A DNA stretch of 64,000 bases from Bradyrhizobium ottawaense (GCF_900099825.1 NZ_LT629693.1:1240001-1304000); one strand, 5' to 3'; shown: positions 8,908 to 19,597, counted from the first letter of the stretch. Made by a program: numbers and translations. Notes: generated by a model not told the origin, from the sequence alone.

Positions 8908-10422
8908 ATGTCAAAAACCTCCCTCCCCGAAGACCGCATTCCCGTCATCGTCGGCGTCGGCGAAATCGTCGACCGGCCGGCGGATATTGCCGCCGGCCTC
9001 GAACCGCTCACGCTGCTCGAACAGGCGGTGCGGCGCGCGGAAGCCGACAGTGGCGCCAAGCTGCTGGGCGAGCTCGGCTCGCTCGACGTCGTCAACTTCC
9101 TGAGCTGGCGCTACCGCGATCCCGAAAAACTACTGGCGGCGCGGCTTGGCGTCAGCCCCGCGCACAACTATTACGGCCCGGTCGGCGGCGAGAGCCCGAT
9201 CCGCTACATCCATGAGGCGGCGCAGCGGATCGCGCGCGGCGAATGCAGCGTGGCCGCGGTCTGCGGCGCCGAAGCGCAATCGACCGCGACCAAGGCCGAG
9301 CGCGGCGGCATCACGCTGCCGTGGACGCCGTTCGCGAGCGACGTCGAGGAGCCGAAGCGCGGCGCGGTATTCCAGAAGCCGATGGCCGTAAAACTCGGCG
9401 TGTTCCGCCCGATCACGGTCTATCCGCTCTATGAGTCCGCCACGTCAGCGCATTGGGGCCAGACTCCACGTGAAGCGTTGGCGGAATCCGGGCGACTCTG
9501 GTCGACCTACTCGAAGGTGGCGTCGGAAAATCCGAACTCCTGGATGAAGAAGGCGCTCGCGCCGGACGAGATCACGACCGCGACGGCGGACAATCGCCTG
9601 ATCGCCTGGCCCTATACCAAGCTGATGGTGGCCAATCCGACCGTCAACATGGGCGGCGCGGTGCTGCTGACCTCACTGGCCAAAGCCCGTGCGGCCGGCG
9701 TGCCCGAGGATCGCCTGATCTATGTCTGGGGTGGCGCCTCGGCGGAAGAGCCGCGCGACTATCTGGTGCGCGACCAGTTCTACGAAAGCCACCCGCAGAA
9801 CGCGGTGCTGAAGGCGGTGATGGACCTGGTCGAGGGCGACGGCAAAAAGTTCGACGCGATCGAATTATATAGCTGCTTTCCCTGCGTGCCGAAGATGGCG
9901 CGGCGGACGCTGGGCCTCGGCCCCGACGTGCAGCCGACCGTGACCGGCGGGCTGACGTTCTTCGGCGCGCCGCTCAACACCTACATGACGCATGCGGCCT
10001 GCGCGATGGTGCGGAAGCTGCGTGACGGCGGCAAGCTCGGCCTGCTCTACGGCCAGGGCGGTTTCGTCACCAAGCATCACGGCCTGGTGCTGTCGCGCGA
10101 GGCGCCGAAAGCAGCGCTATCGCAGAACACCAGCGTGCAGACGGAGGCTGACCGAGCTAAGGGCGCGGTGCCGGAGTTCGTCACCGAAGCCTCGGGCAAG
10201 GGCAAGGCCGAAAGCTTTACCGTGATCTACAAGGGCAACGGCGAAGTCGAGCACGGCGTGGTGATGATGCGCACGGAGCAAGATGCCCGCGCGCTGGCTC
10301 GCGTCCCCGCCAATGACGCCGCGACGCTGGCGCATCTGTTGAATATGGACCGCACCCCGGTCGGCACGCTGGGCAATGTGGTGACGGCGGAAGACGGCGT
10401 GCTGGAATGGCGGGTGGGGTAG
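8908..10422 (+). CDS. Thiolase-like protein (TLP1 type) lacking the nucleophilic cysteine
   Basis: Annotated in relatives as acetyl-CoA acetyltransferase (504 aa). The thiolase fold is recognisable (VCGAEAQST, THAACAMVRKLRDGG, YGQGG), but where thiolases have the CGSG nucleophile loop this protein reads GPVGGESP, and the GHPxGxSG histidine motif is replaced by THAACAMV. The C-terminal section after about residue 400 (FVTEASGKGKAESFTVIYKG...) resembles the extra domain of mycobacterial thiolase-like protein type 1. Claisen chemistry is therefore doubtful; CoA binding is plausible. The ATG at 8908 is preferred to one at 8851, which abuts the repeat element. Confidence 0.78.
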   Translation: MSKTSLPEDRIPVIVGVGEIVDRPADIAAGLEPLTLLEQAVRRAEADSGAKLLGELGSLDVVNFLSWRYRDPEKLLAARLGVSPAHNYYGPVGGESPIRYIHEAAQRIARGECSVAAVCGAEAQSTATKAERGGITLPWTPFASDVEEPKRGAVFQKPMAVKLGVFRPITVYPLYESATSAHWGQTPREALAESGRLWSTYSKVASENPNSWMKKALAPDEITTATADNRLIAWPYTKLMVANPTVNMGGAVLLTSLAKARAAGVPEDRLIYVWGGASAEEPRDYLVRDQFYESHPQNAVLKAVMDLVEGDGKKFDAIELYSCFPCVPKMARRTLGLGPDVQPTVTGGLTFFGAPLNTYMTHAACAMVRKLRDGGKLGLLYGQGGFVTKHHGLVLSREAPKAALSQNTSVQTEADRAKGAVPEFVTEASGKGKAESFTVIYKGNGEVEHGVVMMRTEQDARALARVPANDAATLAHLLNMDRTPVGTLGNVVTAEDGVLEWRVG

Positions 10423-10432
10423 CAGCTTTTGC

Positions 10433-10523
10433 CGTCATGGCCGGGCTTGACCCGGCCATCCACGTCTTTGGCGCAACCAAAAGAAAGTAAGTCGTGGATG
10501 CCCGGGTCAAGCCCGGGCATGAC
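10433..10523. repeat. Intergenic inverted repeat, family B copy 1
   Basis: Runs from CGTCATGGCCGGGCTTGACC to GGGTCAAGCCCGGGCATGAC, two near-complementary arms around a central CCACGTCTTT...AAGTCGTGG. A second copy is at 38395-38483. It sits between convergent genes and directly abuts the AG tract. Confidence 0.8.
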
Positions 10524-10618
<95 letters not shown>

Positions 10619-10622
10619 GCCC

Positions 10623-11822
10623 CTACCCCTTCACGTCCTGCTTTTCCGACGCGGTGGGCTTGCCCTTGGCGCCGGGGCCGACCACGCGGACCGGATCGCC
10701 GTCGGCGAGGCCGTCCGGCGGCGCGGTGATGATGCGGTCGTCGGCGGCGACCCCCGAGGCCAGTTCGATCTCCTTGCCGAGATCGCGGGCGATCGTCACG
10801 GCCTTGAACAGCACCTTGTCGTCGGGGCCGACGGTCGCGACCCGCAGGCCGTTCTGGTTGAAAATCAGCGCGCTGGAGGGAATGTGCAGCGGCACCGCGT
10901 CGCGCTGCAGGTTGAGGCGGACATTGGCGTAACCGCCGGGCATCAGTTCGCCCGCGGAATTGTCGAGCGCCAGCTGCATCCGCGTGGTGCCGGAGGAAAT
11001 ATCGACCGATTGCGAGGACGCCTCGACGGTGGCCGCAAACGTCCGGTTCGGATATTCCGGCATGGTGAGTGCTGCCTTGGCGCCGATCTTGATCGCGGGC
11101 ACGAAGTTCTGCGGCACGTTGACATAGACGCGCAGCTTGGTGATGTCGGAGACCACGAACATTGCCGGTCCGGCGCCGCCGCCGGCATTGATCAGCGCGC
11201 CGACATCGGTGTCGCGCGCGGTGACGACGCCGTCGAACGGCACCGTGATCTTCTTGTAGCCGGCGAGCGCTTCCAGCCGTTCGACATTGGCCTGACCGGA
11301 ATTGACGGCGGCCACCTTGTTGGCGAGGTCGGCGGTGCGCTCGTCGATTTCCTGCGCCGACACGAAATTCGAGGCGACCAGCGTCTTGCGCCGGTTCAAC
11401 GTCGCTTCCGACAGTCTGGCACTCGACTGCTGGCTGACGAGATCGGCTCTAGCCTGCAGCAACTGCTGGTCGAGGTCCGGCGCCTCGATCTCGGCGATCA
11501 CCTGGCCGGCCTTGACCTTGGCGCCAATATCGGCGCTCCAGCTCTTCAGGTAGCCGCTGACGCGGGCCAGGATCGGCGCACGCGAATAGGCCTCCAGCCG
11601 GCCCGGCAGATCGATGGTGGGCGTAAGCGCCCGGCCGCTCGGCAGCGCCACGGCGACCGTCGGAACCGCCTGTTCGTCGGTCCATTCCCTCAGCCTGGAA
11701 CTTGAATCCTCGCGTGCGCGGATGCCGGTTGCAACGACCAGTCCTGCCACGACCACCGCCGCAACCCCGAATATGCCCAGTTTCCGGTGCGAGACCGGGG
11801 GGCGCTGTTCAGTGGGCGGCAT
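10623..11822 (-). CDS. RND efflux periplasmic adaptor (membrane fusion protein, HlyD family)
   Basis: Adaptor subunit (399 aa) linking the inner-membrane RND pump to an outer-membrane channel. A membrane anchor spans residues about 15-33 (LGIFGVAAVVVAGLVVATG). Then come the lipoyl half-motif GRLEAYSRAPILARVSGYL, a coiled-coil hairpin (LDQQLLQARADLVSQQ...) and the closing lipoyl/beta-barrel segment VPFDGVVTARDTDVGALI. The ATG at 11822 is chosen because it overlaps the pump stop by 14 bases and opens on a cytoplasmic tail plus anchor; an earlier ATG lies deep in the pump gene. No outer-membrane channel gene is next to it. Confidence 0.9.
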   Translation of the reverse strand: MPPTEQRPPVSHRKLGIFGVAAVVVAGLVVATGIRAREDSSSRLREWTDEQAVPTVAVALPSGRALTPTIDLPGRLEAYSRAPILARVSGYLKSWSADIGAKVKAGQVIAEIEAPDLDQQLLQARADLVSQQSSARLSEATLNRRKTLVASNFVSAQEIDERTADLANKVAAVNSGQANVERLEALAGYKKITVPFDGVVTARDTDVGALINAGGGAGPAMFVVSDITKLRVYVNVPQNFVPAIKIGAKAALTMPEYPNRTFAATVEASSQSVDISSGTTRMQLALDNSAGELMPGGYANVRLNLQRDAVPLHIPSSALIFNQNGLRVATVGPDDKVLFKAVTIARDLGKEIELASGVAADDRIITAPPDGLADGDPVRVVGPGAKGKPTASEKQDVKG

Positions 11823-14800
11823 GCGGAATCTCCGGTGAGGCGGCGACTTTGGCGCCTTGCTTCTTGTGTACCATACTAAATACCACGGGAACAAACATCA
11901 GGGTCGCGATGGTGGCGAAGATCAGCCCGCCGATCACGGCGCGGCCGAGCGGCGCGTTCTGCTCGCCGCCCTCGCCCAGGCCCAGCGCCATCGGCGCCAT
12001 GCCGATGATCATCGCAAGCGCAGTCATCAGCACCGGGCGGAAGCGGACAAAACCGGCTTCCAGCGCTGCAGCTACGGGATCGCCGAGTTCCTCGTAGCGC
12101 TCGCGGGCAAAGCTGATCACCAGCACGCTGTTGGCGGTCGCAACGCCCATGCACATGATGGCGCCGGTCAACGCCGGCACCGACAGCGTGGTCTGGGTCG
12201 TGAACAGCATCCAGACGATCCCGGCAAGGGCTGCCGGCAACGCGGTGATGATCACGAACGGGTCGGACCAGGACTGAAAGTTCACCACGATCAGGAAATA
12301 GATCAGCACCACCGCCCCGAGCAGTCCGAACAGCAGGCCGGAGAACGCGCTGTTCATGGTCTGCACCTGGCCGAGCAGCACCACCGACGAGCCCTTCGGC
12401 ACATCCTTGGCCGTGTCGGCGATCAGGGCCCTGACGTCGGCGGCGACCGCGCCGAGGTCGCGCCCCTGCGGGGTGGCGTAGATCTGCACCATCGACTGGA
12501 TGTCGTATTGCGAGACGACGGCGCTCGAGGTCGCGCGCTTGACGTCCGCGATGCCGCCCAGAATCGGCGATTGCGGATTGCCGCTCGCCGTGATCGGCAA
12601 CGCCTGCAGCGCACTCAGCGAGTCGATCTGGTATTGCGGCGTCTGCATCACGATCGAATAGGACACGCCGTTGTCCGGGTTGAGATAGTAGGTCGGCGCG
12701 ACCTGTGAACTGCCGGCGAGATTGACGACGAGGCTGTTGGTGACGTCGCGCTCGGTCAGCCCGACATATTGGGCGCGCGTCCGGTCGACATCGATGTTGA
12801 AGGTCGGGTTGTTGGGCGACTGCTGGATGCGCGCATCGGCGATGCCGGGGATCCGGCGGATCCGGCCCAGCAACTTGCTGGCATAGGCGAAATTCGCCTC
12901 GACGTTGGCGCCGCGGACCTGCAGGTCGATCGGCGCCGGCGCGCCGAAATTCAGGATCTGGCTGACGATGTCGGCCGGCAGGAACGCGAAGCTCAATCCC
13001 GGAAACAGCCGGGGCAGCTGCTCGCGCAGCAGCTGGACGTATTCCGCCGTCGGCTTGTGACCTTCCCTGAGCTTGACCTGAACGTCGGCATCCTGCGAGC
13101 CGATCACACCGGTGTTGTTGTAGGTCATGTTGATGCCGGAAATCGGCATGCCGATATTGTCGGCGAGCGTTTCGATCTCGCCGGGCGGGATGATCTTGCG
13201 GATCGCCTTCTGCACGTCGGCGAGCTGGTTGGCGGTTTCCTCGACGCGGGTGCCGACCTGGGTGCGGACATGCATCAGGATGTTGCCGGCATCGACCGCG
13301 GGAAAGAAGTTGCGGCCGAGAAACGGCACCAGCAGGAACGACAGCGCGACCACGGCGAGGAAGCCGGTCACGAACAGCGGCCGGCGCCCCAGCGCCATCG
13401 ACAGCAGATCGCGGTAACCGGCGCGGATCCGCTCGAAGCGGGCCTCGAAGGCGCGCTGGAAGCGCACCAGCGGATTGCGCGTCGGCGGCGGCCCGCCGTC
13501 ATGATGGACGTGCGGCTGCAGCAGATATTTCGCCATCGTCGGCACCAGCGTACGCGACAGGATGAACGACCAGATCATCGCAAACATCACGGCTTCGGCC
13601 ATCGGCACGAACAGGAAGCGCGCCACGCCGGTCAGGAAGAACATCGGCACGAACACGATGCAGATGCACAACAGCGACACGAAGGCCGGCGTCACGATCT
13701 GGTTGGCGCCGTCCATGATCGACTGCTCGACCGGCTTGCCCTGCTCCAGATGGTAGTTGATGTTCTCGATGGTCACGGTGGCGTCGTCGACGAGAATGCC
13801 GACCGCGAGCGCCAGCCCGCCGAGTGTCATGATGTTGAGCGTCTCGCCGATCGCCGACAGCATGATGATCGCCCCGAGCACCGACAGCGGGATCGAGACC
13901 GCGATGATGACGGTGGAACGCCAGCTTCCGAGAAACAGCAGGATCATCACGCTGGTCAAAAGCGCTGCGATAACGCCTTCGGTCGCTACCCCCTCGATCG
14001 CGCCGCGAACGAACACCGACTGGTCGCCGATGAAGCCGATCTTGAGCGCATCCGGCAGCGAGTCCTTGACGTCGATCACCTTCTGCTTGATGCCGGAAAT
14101 GATATCGAGCGTCGAGGTCGCGCCCGCCTTCAGCACCATCATCAGCACCGAGCGGTTGCCGTCGACATGCACGATATTGGTCTGCGGCGGGTTGCCGTCG
14201 CGCACGGTGGCGACGTCGCGGACATAGACCATGGCGCCGTTGACCGCCTTGATCGGCAATCCGCCGAGGTCTTCCATCTTCAACGGCGAGTTGTTGAGCT
14301 GGATGATGTATTCGAACTGGCCGATCTTCTGGGTGCCGACCGGCGTGATCAGGTTCTGCGCGGCCAGCGCGTTGGCGACATCCTGCCCGGACAAGCCGCG
14401 GGCCTGCAGCGCCGTCGAATTGAGGTCGATCTGGACCTGGCGCTGCTTGCCGCCGAACGGATAGGGAATGGCGGCGCCGGGTACCGTGACGAGCGGCGTG
14501 CGCAACTGGTTGATGCCGATGTCGGCGAGGTTCTGCTCGGTGAGGCCCTCGCCCGACAGCGCGACCTGGATGATCGGCACGGTGGACGCGCTGTAATTGA
14601 GGATCAGCGGCGGCGTGGCGCCCGGCGGCATCTGCTTGATCAGCGTCTGCGAGATCGCCGTCACCTGGGCGTTGGCGGTGCGGATATCGACATTCGGCTG
14701 AAAGAAGATCTTGATGATGCCGAAGCCGTTATAGGAATTGGCGACGATATGCTCGATGTCGTTGACGGTGGTGGTCAACGCACGCTGGAACGGCGTGGTG

Positions 14801-14991
14801 ATGCGTCCCGACATCTGATCGGGCGGCAGGCCGGTATACTGCCAGACCACCCCGATCACGGGGATCCGGATGTCCGGAAAGATGTCGGTGGGCGTACGCA
14901 GCGCAGCCAGCGGACCGATGATCAGGAGAAGCAGCGCCAGCACGACAAAGGTATAGGGCCGGCTCAGCGCAATACGTACCAGTGCGATCAT
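11809..14991 (-). CDS. RND family efflux transporter, inner-membrane pump
   Basis: Proton-driven efflux pump (1060 aa; AcrB/MdtB-type length). It opens with IALSRPYTFVVLALLLLIIGP and PTDIFPDIRIPVIGV, typical of the MexF/AcrB-like hydrophobe exporters. The fourth transmembrane segment carries the paired aspartates of the proton relay (GGLALAVGILVDDATV). Two large periplasmic loops follow helices 1 and 7. The ATG at 14991 is chosen because it begins exactly at the conserved first helix; the frame is open 30 codons further. It is first in a two-gene operon with the adaptor. The substrate is unknown. Confidence 0.9.
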   Translation of the reverse strand: MIALVRIALSRPYTFVVLALLLLIIGPLAALRTPTDIFPDIRIPVIGVVWQYTGLPPDQMSGRITTPFQRALTTTVNDIEHIVANSYNGFGIIKIFFQPNVDIRTANAQVTAISQTLIKQMPPGATPPLILNYSASTVPIIQVALSGEGLTEQNLADIGINQLRTPLVTVPGAAIPYPFGGKQRQVQIDLNSTALQARGLSGQDVANALAAQNLITPVGTQKIGQFEYIIQLNNSPLKMEDLGGLPIKAVNGAMVYVRDVATVRDGNPPQTNIVHVDGNRSVLMMVLKAGATSTLDIISGIKQKVIDVKDSLPDALKIGFIGDQSVFVRGAIEGVATEGVIAALLTSVMILLFLGSWRSTVIIAVSIPLSVLGAIIMLSAIGETLNIMTLGGLALAVGILVDDATVTIENINYHLEQGKPVEQSIMDGANQIVTPAFVSLLCICIVFVPMFFLTGVARFLFVPMAEAVMFAMIWSFILSRTLVPTMAKYLLQPHVHHDGGPPPTRNPLVRFQRAFEARFERIRAGYRDLLSMALGRRPLFVTGFLAVVALSFLLVPFLGRNFFPAVDAGNILMHVRTQVGTRVEETANQLADVQKAIRKIIPPGEIETLADNIGMPISGINMTYNNTGVIGSQDADVQVKLREGHKPTAEYVQLLREQLPRLFPGLSFAFLPADIVSQILNFGAPAPIDLQVRGANVEANFAYASKLLGRIRRIPGIADARIQQSPNNPTFNIDVDRTRAQYVGLTERDVTNSLVVNLAGSSQVAPTYYLNPDNGVSYSIVMQTPQYQIDSLSALQALPITASGNPQSPILGGIADVKRATSSAVVSQYDIQSMVQIYATPQGRDLGAVAADVRALIADTAKDVPKGSSVVLLGQVQTMNSAFSGLLFGLLGAVVLIYFLIVVNFQSWSDPFVIITALPAALAGIVWMLFTTQTTLSVPALTGAIMCMGVATANSVLVISFARERYEELGDPVAAALEAGFVRFRPVLMTALAMIIGMAPMALGLGEGGEQNAPLGRAVIGGLIFATIATLMFVPVVFSMVHKKQGAKVAASPEIPHAAH

Positions 14992-15161
14992 AGAAGAACT
15001 ATTCCCGGAGCCTGCCGCAGGACAGGAATCGGCGCTGCGATGGCCAATTCGTTCGGCCTGATTTAGCCGAAATGGGGCCAAAAGGCCAAGGGCCGGCGGC
15101 GCGGGCGCCCTTCACTTCCCTGGCATAGCTTGCCGGGACGGTGGGGCCGGCTCCGGGCAAA

Positions 15162-15192
15162 CGAAAACCCGGCCGTTTTGGCGGCCGGGCTT
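15162..15192 (-). terminator. Rho-independent terminator of chemoreceptor 1
   Basis: On the minus strand CCCGGCCG / CGGCCGGG arms (15168-15175 with 15182-15189) are followed by TTTTCGTTT. It lies about 25 bases after the stop of the chemoreceptor gene ending at 15218. Confidence 0.8.
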
Positions 15193-15217
15193 TCGGATTG
15201 AGGTCCGTCGGACGGTG

Positions 15218-17248
15218 TCAGGCCGCCCGGACCGTATCCAGGAACTTGCCGACCTCGAGCTTGAGGCGGTTGGAGTCGCCCGACAGCGACTGCGCCGCCG
15301 AAAGCACCTGGGTGGACGCCGAGCCGGTCTCCGAGGCGCCGCGCTGCACGTCGGTAATGTTGGAGGAAACCTGCTGGGTGCCTTGCGCGGCCTGCTGCAC
15401 GTTGCGGGAGATCTCCTGCGTCGCCGCACCCTGCTCTTCCACCGCAGCCGCAATGGTCGAGGAAATCTCCGACAGTCTTTCGATGGTGCTGCTGATTGCC
15501 TTGATCGCGCTCACCGAGTCCTGGGTCGCCGCCTGGATGCCGGTGATCTGCTGACCGATCTCGCCGGTCGCCTTCGAGGTCTGCTCGGCCAGCGCCTTCA
15601 CTTCCGACGCCACGACCGCGAAGCCTCGGCCGGCTTCACCGGCACGGGCCGCCTCGATGGTGGCGTTGAGCGCGAGCAGATTGGTCTGCTCGGCGATGGT
15701 GTTGATCAGCTCGACCACGTCGCCGATGCGGCTCGCCGCCTTCGAGAGTTCGCTGACGCGGTCGTTGGTAGCGCGCGCCTGTCCAACCGCCTCGGTCGCC
15801 ATCCGCGCCGATTCCTGCACCTGACGGCTGATCTCGTTGACGGACGACGCCATCTCCTCGGTCGCCGACGCCACCGATTGCACGTTGGTGGAAGCTTCCT
15901 CGGAAGCCGCCGCCACCATGGTCGTCAGTTGCTGGGCCCGTTCGGCGCTCGATGTCAGCGTGCCGGCGGAGGCTTCGAGCTGGGTCGACGCCGACGACAC
16001 GGTCTGGACGATCTCGCCGACCGCGCCTTCGAAATCGTTCGCCAGCTTGATCATTTCGGCCTTGCGCTGCTGTGCCGCGACCTGGTCCTGCCGGATCTTG
16101 GTCTCGGCTTCATCGCGCGCCTTTTGCTCGGCATTTTCCCGGATGACGACGACCGTCTTGGCGAGGTCGCCGATCTCGTCGCCGCGGCCGGCGCCCGGGA
16201 TCACCACATCGAGATTGCCGCCGGCCATCTCGCCCAACGCCCCGTTGAGGCGTGTCATCGGGCGCGCAATCCCGAGGAAGGAGAATATCATCGAGGCGAT
16301 CAGCGAGCCGATGACGATAACGGTCATGACCAGGTTGATGCGATTGGCCTGCGCCATTTCGACCGCGACCTCGTCCTTGGAGACCACCGAGTTCTTTTGC
16401 GCGTTGTCCACCACCAGTTCCATCAGGTCGGCGGCGTCGGCAACAACCTTGACCGTGCGATTGACAACGATGTCGGTCTTCAATTGCTCCGTCTTGATCA
16501 CTTCTTCATTGGCGGCGAGGAACCGCTTGACGACCGAAGACAACGAACTGATCACGACGAGCAACTCGCGGTCGTCGGCTTCGCCGCGCAGCTTGTTGAA
16601 TACGTCTTTCAGCGAGGCTTCGGTCTTGGCCATCGCCGCGATCATGCTGGCGTCGCCGGTAGCGCCAAGTCGCCAGACCATGGCCCGCAACGAGTTCACT
16701 TTCGCATCGGCCTGAAACAGCAGCCGTTCGATGTCACCGCGATTGTCCAGCTTGACCAGCGCCGGCGAAGCCAGTTCGGTATCGAGCGCCTTGGTCCATT
16801 CGGCCGAAATCACCTGACGCTTGTCGATCTGCGCCAGCAGCGTGGCCTGTGCTTTCGCAAGGTCCTCAACGGCGGCCGTGAAACTATCCATCGAGGACTT
16901 GATCTTCTGCAGCCGCGCCTGGGTCTCCGGCTTCTGGGCGGTCGTCAGCGCGATTTCGATTTGCGTCGCTATCGCGGCCTTGTACCGCTGCAGATCGGCG
17001 ACGGTCTTTTCGACGTCGGCGGGCGTCCTCGCCAATCTGACATCGCGGGCCGTGAGCTGAATCTTGCGCAATTCGAGATGTGCCGCGAGCGAGACGTCGG
17101 CCACCTTCTGGGAGCGGGCGGCGCGCTCATTGGCACCCAATACCGTCGCTTCCGTCATCATCTGGTTGGCCGCCATGCCGACCGCCAGCAGGACGCTGAT
17201 CGCGCCGGCCAGACCCAGCTTGTAACCGATACGATTGAGCTTGATCAT
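15218..17248 (-). CDS. Methyl-accepting chemotaxis protein 1
   Basis: Transmembrane chemoreceptor (676 aa). TM1 is at about residues 10-30 and TM2 at about 290-315 ([19 protein letters not shown]), enclosing a roughly 260-residue, helix-rich periplasmic domain whose size fits a helical bimodular (HBM) sensor (inference). A HAMP domain follows ([20 protein letters not shown]), then the signalling hairpin with tip [20 protein letters not shown]. No CheR-binding pentapeptide is present at the end ([10 protein letters not shown]). The start MIKLNRIG at 17248 matches the paralogue's start MIKFNRIG. It has its own terminator and upstream region. Confidence 0.93.
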   Translation of the reverse strand: MIKLNRIGYKLGLAGAISVLLAVGMAANQMMTEATVLGANERAARSQKVADVSLAAHLELRKIQLTARDVRLARTPADVEKTVADLQRYKAAIATQIEIALTTAQKPETQARLQKIKSSMDSFTAAVEDLAKAQATLLAQIDKRQVISAEWTKALDTELASPALVKLDNRGDIERLLFQADAKVNSLRAMVWRLGATGDASMIAAMAKTEASLKDVFNKLRGEADDRELLVVISSLSSVVKRFLAANEEVIKTEQLKTDIVVNRTVKVVADAADLMELVVDNAQKNSVVSKDEVAVEMAQANRINLVMTVIVIGSLIASMIFSFLGIARPMTRLNGALGEMAGGNLDVVIPGAGRGDEIGDLAKTVVVIRENAEQKARDEAETKIRQDQVAAQQRKAEMIKLANDFEGAVGEIVQTVSSASTQLEASAGTLTSSAERAQQLTTMVAAASEEASTNVQSVASATEEMASSVNEISRQVQESARMATEAVGQARATNDRVSELSKAASRIGDVVELINTIAEQTNLLALNATIEAARAGEAGRGFAVVASEVKALAEQTSKATGEIGQQITGIQAATQDSVSAIKAISSTIERLSEISSTIAAAVEEQGAATQEISRNVQQAAQGTQQVSSNITDVQRGASETGSASTQVLSAAQSLSGDSNRLKLEVGKFLDTVRAA

Positions 17249-17349
17249 GTCCGTGCCCCACATTTCCCAGGAAATCAGCGATTTGCGACGGCAAGCGGAA
17301 GCCGGCGACCAGCGCGCGGATTGAGAGGATATCGGGCTTGGGACTAGGT

Positions 17350-17361
17350 CTGGTTAATTTT
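17350..17361 (-). promoter_or_regulatory. GGTTAATTTTAG motif upstream of chemoreceptor 1
   Basis: The 12-mer GGTTAATTTTAG lies about 100 bases upstream of the start and recurs upstream of chemoreceptor 2 (19586). A shorter GTTAATTT occurs upstream of chemoreceptor 3 (21502). It resembles a CtrA half-site (TTAA), but the second half-site is imperfect. Confidence 0.45.
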
Positions 17362-17422
17362 AGTTCAGTGGAACTACGGAACACTCATTCCGATTCTGCG
17401 ACAAAAGTTCGCGCATCACGCG

Positions 17423-17454
17423 AAAACCCGGCTCCTGTTCGGAGCCGGGCTTTG
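17423..17454 (-). terminator. Rho-independent terminator of chemoreceptor 2
   Basis: Nine-base-pair stem CCCGGCTCC / GGAGCCGGG (17427-17435 with 17441-17449) followed on the minus strand by TTTTCGCG. It lies between the chemoreceptor 2 stop and the chemoreceptor 1 promoter region. Confidence 0.75.
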
Positions 17455-17472
17455 GTCGTCATCGATCAGCTG

Positions 17473-19503
17473 TCAGGCCGCCCGGACCGAGTTCAGGAAT
17501 TTGCCGACCTCGAGCTTGAGGCGGTTGGAGTCGCCCGATAGCGACTGCGCCGCCGAAAGCACCTGGGTGGACGCCGAGCCGGTCTCGGTGGCGCCGCGCT
17601 GCACGTCGGTGATGTTGGAGGAGACCTGCTGGGTGCCTTGCGCGGCCTGCTGCACGTTGCGGGAGATCTCCTGCGTCGCTGCGCCCTGCTCTTCCACCGC
17701 GGCGGCAATGGTCGAGGAAATCTCCGACAGTCTCTCGATGGTGCTGCTGATTGCCTTGATCGCGCTCACCGAGTCCTGCGTCGCCGCCTGGATGCCGGTG
17801 ATCTGCTGACCGATCTCGCCGGTCGCCTTCGAGGTCTGTTCGGCCAGCGCCTTCACTTCCGACGCCACGACCGCGAAACCGCGGCCGGCTTCACCGGCAC
17901 GGGCCGCCTCGATGGTGGCGTTGAGCGCCAGCAGGTTGGTCTGTTCGGCAATGGTGTTGATCAGCTCGACCACGTCGCCGATGCGGCTTGCCGCCTTCGA
18001 CAGTTCGCTGACGCGGTCGTTGGTGGCGCGCGCCTGTCCAACCGCCTCGGTCGCCATCCGCGCCGATTCCTGCACCTGGCGGCTGATCTCGTTGACGGAC
18101 GACGCCATTTCCTCGGTCGCCGACGCCACCGATTGCACGTTGGTGGAGGCTTCCTCGGAAGCCGCCGCCACCGTGGTGGTCAGCGTTTGCGAGCGTTCGG
18201 CGGTTGCGCTCAAGGTGGAGGCCGAAGCTTCAAGTTCGCTGGATGCCGACGACACGGTCTCGACAATCTTGCCGACCGCGCCTTCGAAATCGTCGGCCAA
18301 CCGGATCATGTCCGCCTTGCGCTGCCGCGCCGCGATCTGGTCCTGCATGGCCTTGGCTTCGGCTTCATCGCGGGCCTTCCGCTCGGCATTCTCCCGGATG
18401 ACGGTGACGGTCTTGGCGAGGTCGCCGATTTCGTCGCCGCGGCCGGCGCCGGGAATCACCACATCGAGATTGCCGCCGGCCATCTCGCCGAGTGCGCCAT
18501 TGAGACGCGTCATCGGACGCGCGATGCCGAGGAAGGAGAACGCGACCGAGACGATCAGGGATATCATCACAACCATGGCCATTCCCATGCTGACCTGGCT
18601 GGCCCAGGCCGTCTGAACGGCGGCTTCTTCCTTCGAGGCCTTGTTGTTGGTCTGCGCCGTTGAAACCGCGGCTTCCATCAGCTCGCCGGCCTCGTTGACG
18701 AATTTGAGCATGCGGTTCTGGACGATCTCCTCCTTCAGCGCTTCCGTCTTTACGGATTCGTCGTTGGAGGCCAGGAAGCGTTTGACGACCGATTCCAGCG
18801 ACCCGATCATGGCCTGGAATTCCTTGTCGTCGTCCCTGCCCTTGACCTGGTTCAGGATTTCTTCGAGCGCCGCCCGGGTTTGACTGACTTGCTGCGGGAT
18901 ATCAGCCTCGCCGGTCGCCCCGAACCGCCAGACCAGTGCCCGCAAGGCATTCACCTTGACATCGGCCTGGTGCAGCAGGCTCTGCATATCGGCAAAATCG
19001 TCAAACCTCGAGAGGATCTGCGAGTTCAGCGTCTTCCCGATCGCCTTGGTCCACTCGGCCGAGATGCCGTTGCGCTTCTCGATCAGCCCCAGCGCGGTGC
19101 GCTGCGCGGTTGCGAGTTCCTCGGTGCCGGCGATGAAGCTCGCCATCACCGATTTGATTTTCTGCAGCCGCTCCCGGCTTTCTGGCCGGAGCGCGGCAGC
19201 ATAGGCGGCATCGATTTCAGCGGCTTCGGCTGCGGCAGCCTTGCGCATGTCGGCCAGGCTCCGGTCGATATCGGCAGGTGTCCGCGCCAGTCTGAGATTA
19301 CGCCCGGCCAGCTGGACCTGACGTAGATCCGCCTGCGCGGCGAGCGCCCCCTCGGTGACCCGTTGGGCGCGATCGGCGCGATCATTCACGCCGGCGACGT
19401 TGGCTTCCGTCATCATCTGGTTGGCGACCATGCCGATCGACAGCAATACGCCGACGGCGCCGGCAAGACCGAGTTTGTTTCCGATGCGATTGAACTTGAT
19501 CAT
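17473..19503 (-). CDS. Methyl-accepting chemotaxis protein 2
   Basis: Tandem paralogue of the previous gene and the same length (676 aa). Same architecture: TM1, about 260-residue periplasmic domain, TM2 ([19 protein letters not shown]), HAMP and signalling domain. The part from HAMP to the C-terminus is almost identical to chemoreceptor 1 at protein level and nearly so in DNA, whereas the periplasmic domains differ clearly. This indicates duplication plus homogenisation of the signalling half, with ligand specificities diverging. Ligands are unknown. Confidence 0.93.
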   Translation of the reverse strand: MIKFNRIGNKLGLAGAVGVLLSIGMVANQMMTEANVAGVNDRADRAQRVTEGALAAQADLRQVQLAGRNLRLARTPADIDRSLADMRKAAAAEAAEIDAAYAAALRPESRERLQKIKSVMASFIAGTEELATAQRTALGLIEKRNGISAEWTKAIGKTLNSQILSRFDDFADMQSLLHQADVKVNALRALVWRFGATGEADIPQQVSQTRAALEEILNQVKGRDDDKEFQAMIGSLESVVKRFLASNDESVKTEALKEEIVQNRMLKFVNEAGELMEAAVSTAQTNNKASKEEAAVQTAWASQVSMGMAMVVMISLIVSVAFSFLGIARPMTRLNGALGEMAGGNLDVVIPGAGRGDEIGDLAKTVTVIRENAERKARDEAEAKAMQDQIAARQRKADMIRLADDFEGAVGKIVETVSSASSELEASASTLSATAERSQTLTTTVAAASEEASTNVQSVASATEEMASSVNEISRQVQESARMATEAVGQARATNDRVSELSKAASRIGDVVELINTIAEQTNLLALNATIEAARAGEAGRGFAVVASEVKALAEQTSKATGEIGQQITGIQAATQDSVSAIKAISSTIERLSEISSTIAAAVEEQGAATQEISRNVQQAAQGTQQVSSNITDVQRGATETGSASTQVLSAAQSLSGDSNRLKLEVGKFLNSVRAA

Positions 19504-19585
19504 GCTGTCGGGTCCTTGCTGTTTCTCGTCTCGCGTCGACGAATCGCGCGCCTGGTCGAGCCATACCGCGCGCGTCGATAGGACA

Positions 19586-19597
19586 GGTTAATTTTAG
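19586..19597 (-). promoter_or_regulatory. GGTTAATTTTAG motif upstream of chemoreceptor 2
   Basis: Same 12-mer as at 17350, about 85 bases upstream of the start at 19503; a further TTAA occurs about 18 bases away. A shared regulator is inferred from position and identity only. Confidence 0.45.

Noticed and set aside
16300..16715. Plus-strand serine/threonine-rich open frame inside chemoreceptor 1
   Set aside because: Mirror image of the alanine/glutamate-rich coiled coil on the other strand, a typical antisense artefact.
12769..17347. Very long plus-strand open frames opposite the RND pump and chemoreceptors
   Set aside because: Antisense frames of GC-rich genes; His/Arg/Asp-rich composition and no family features, while the minus-strand genes are certain.
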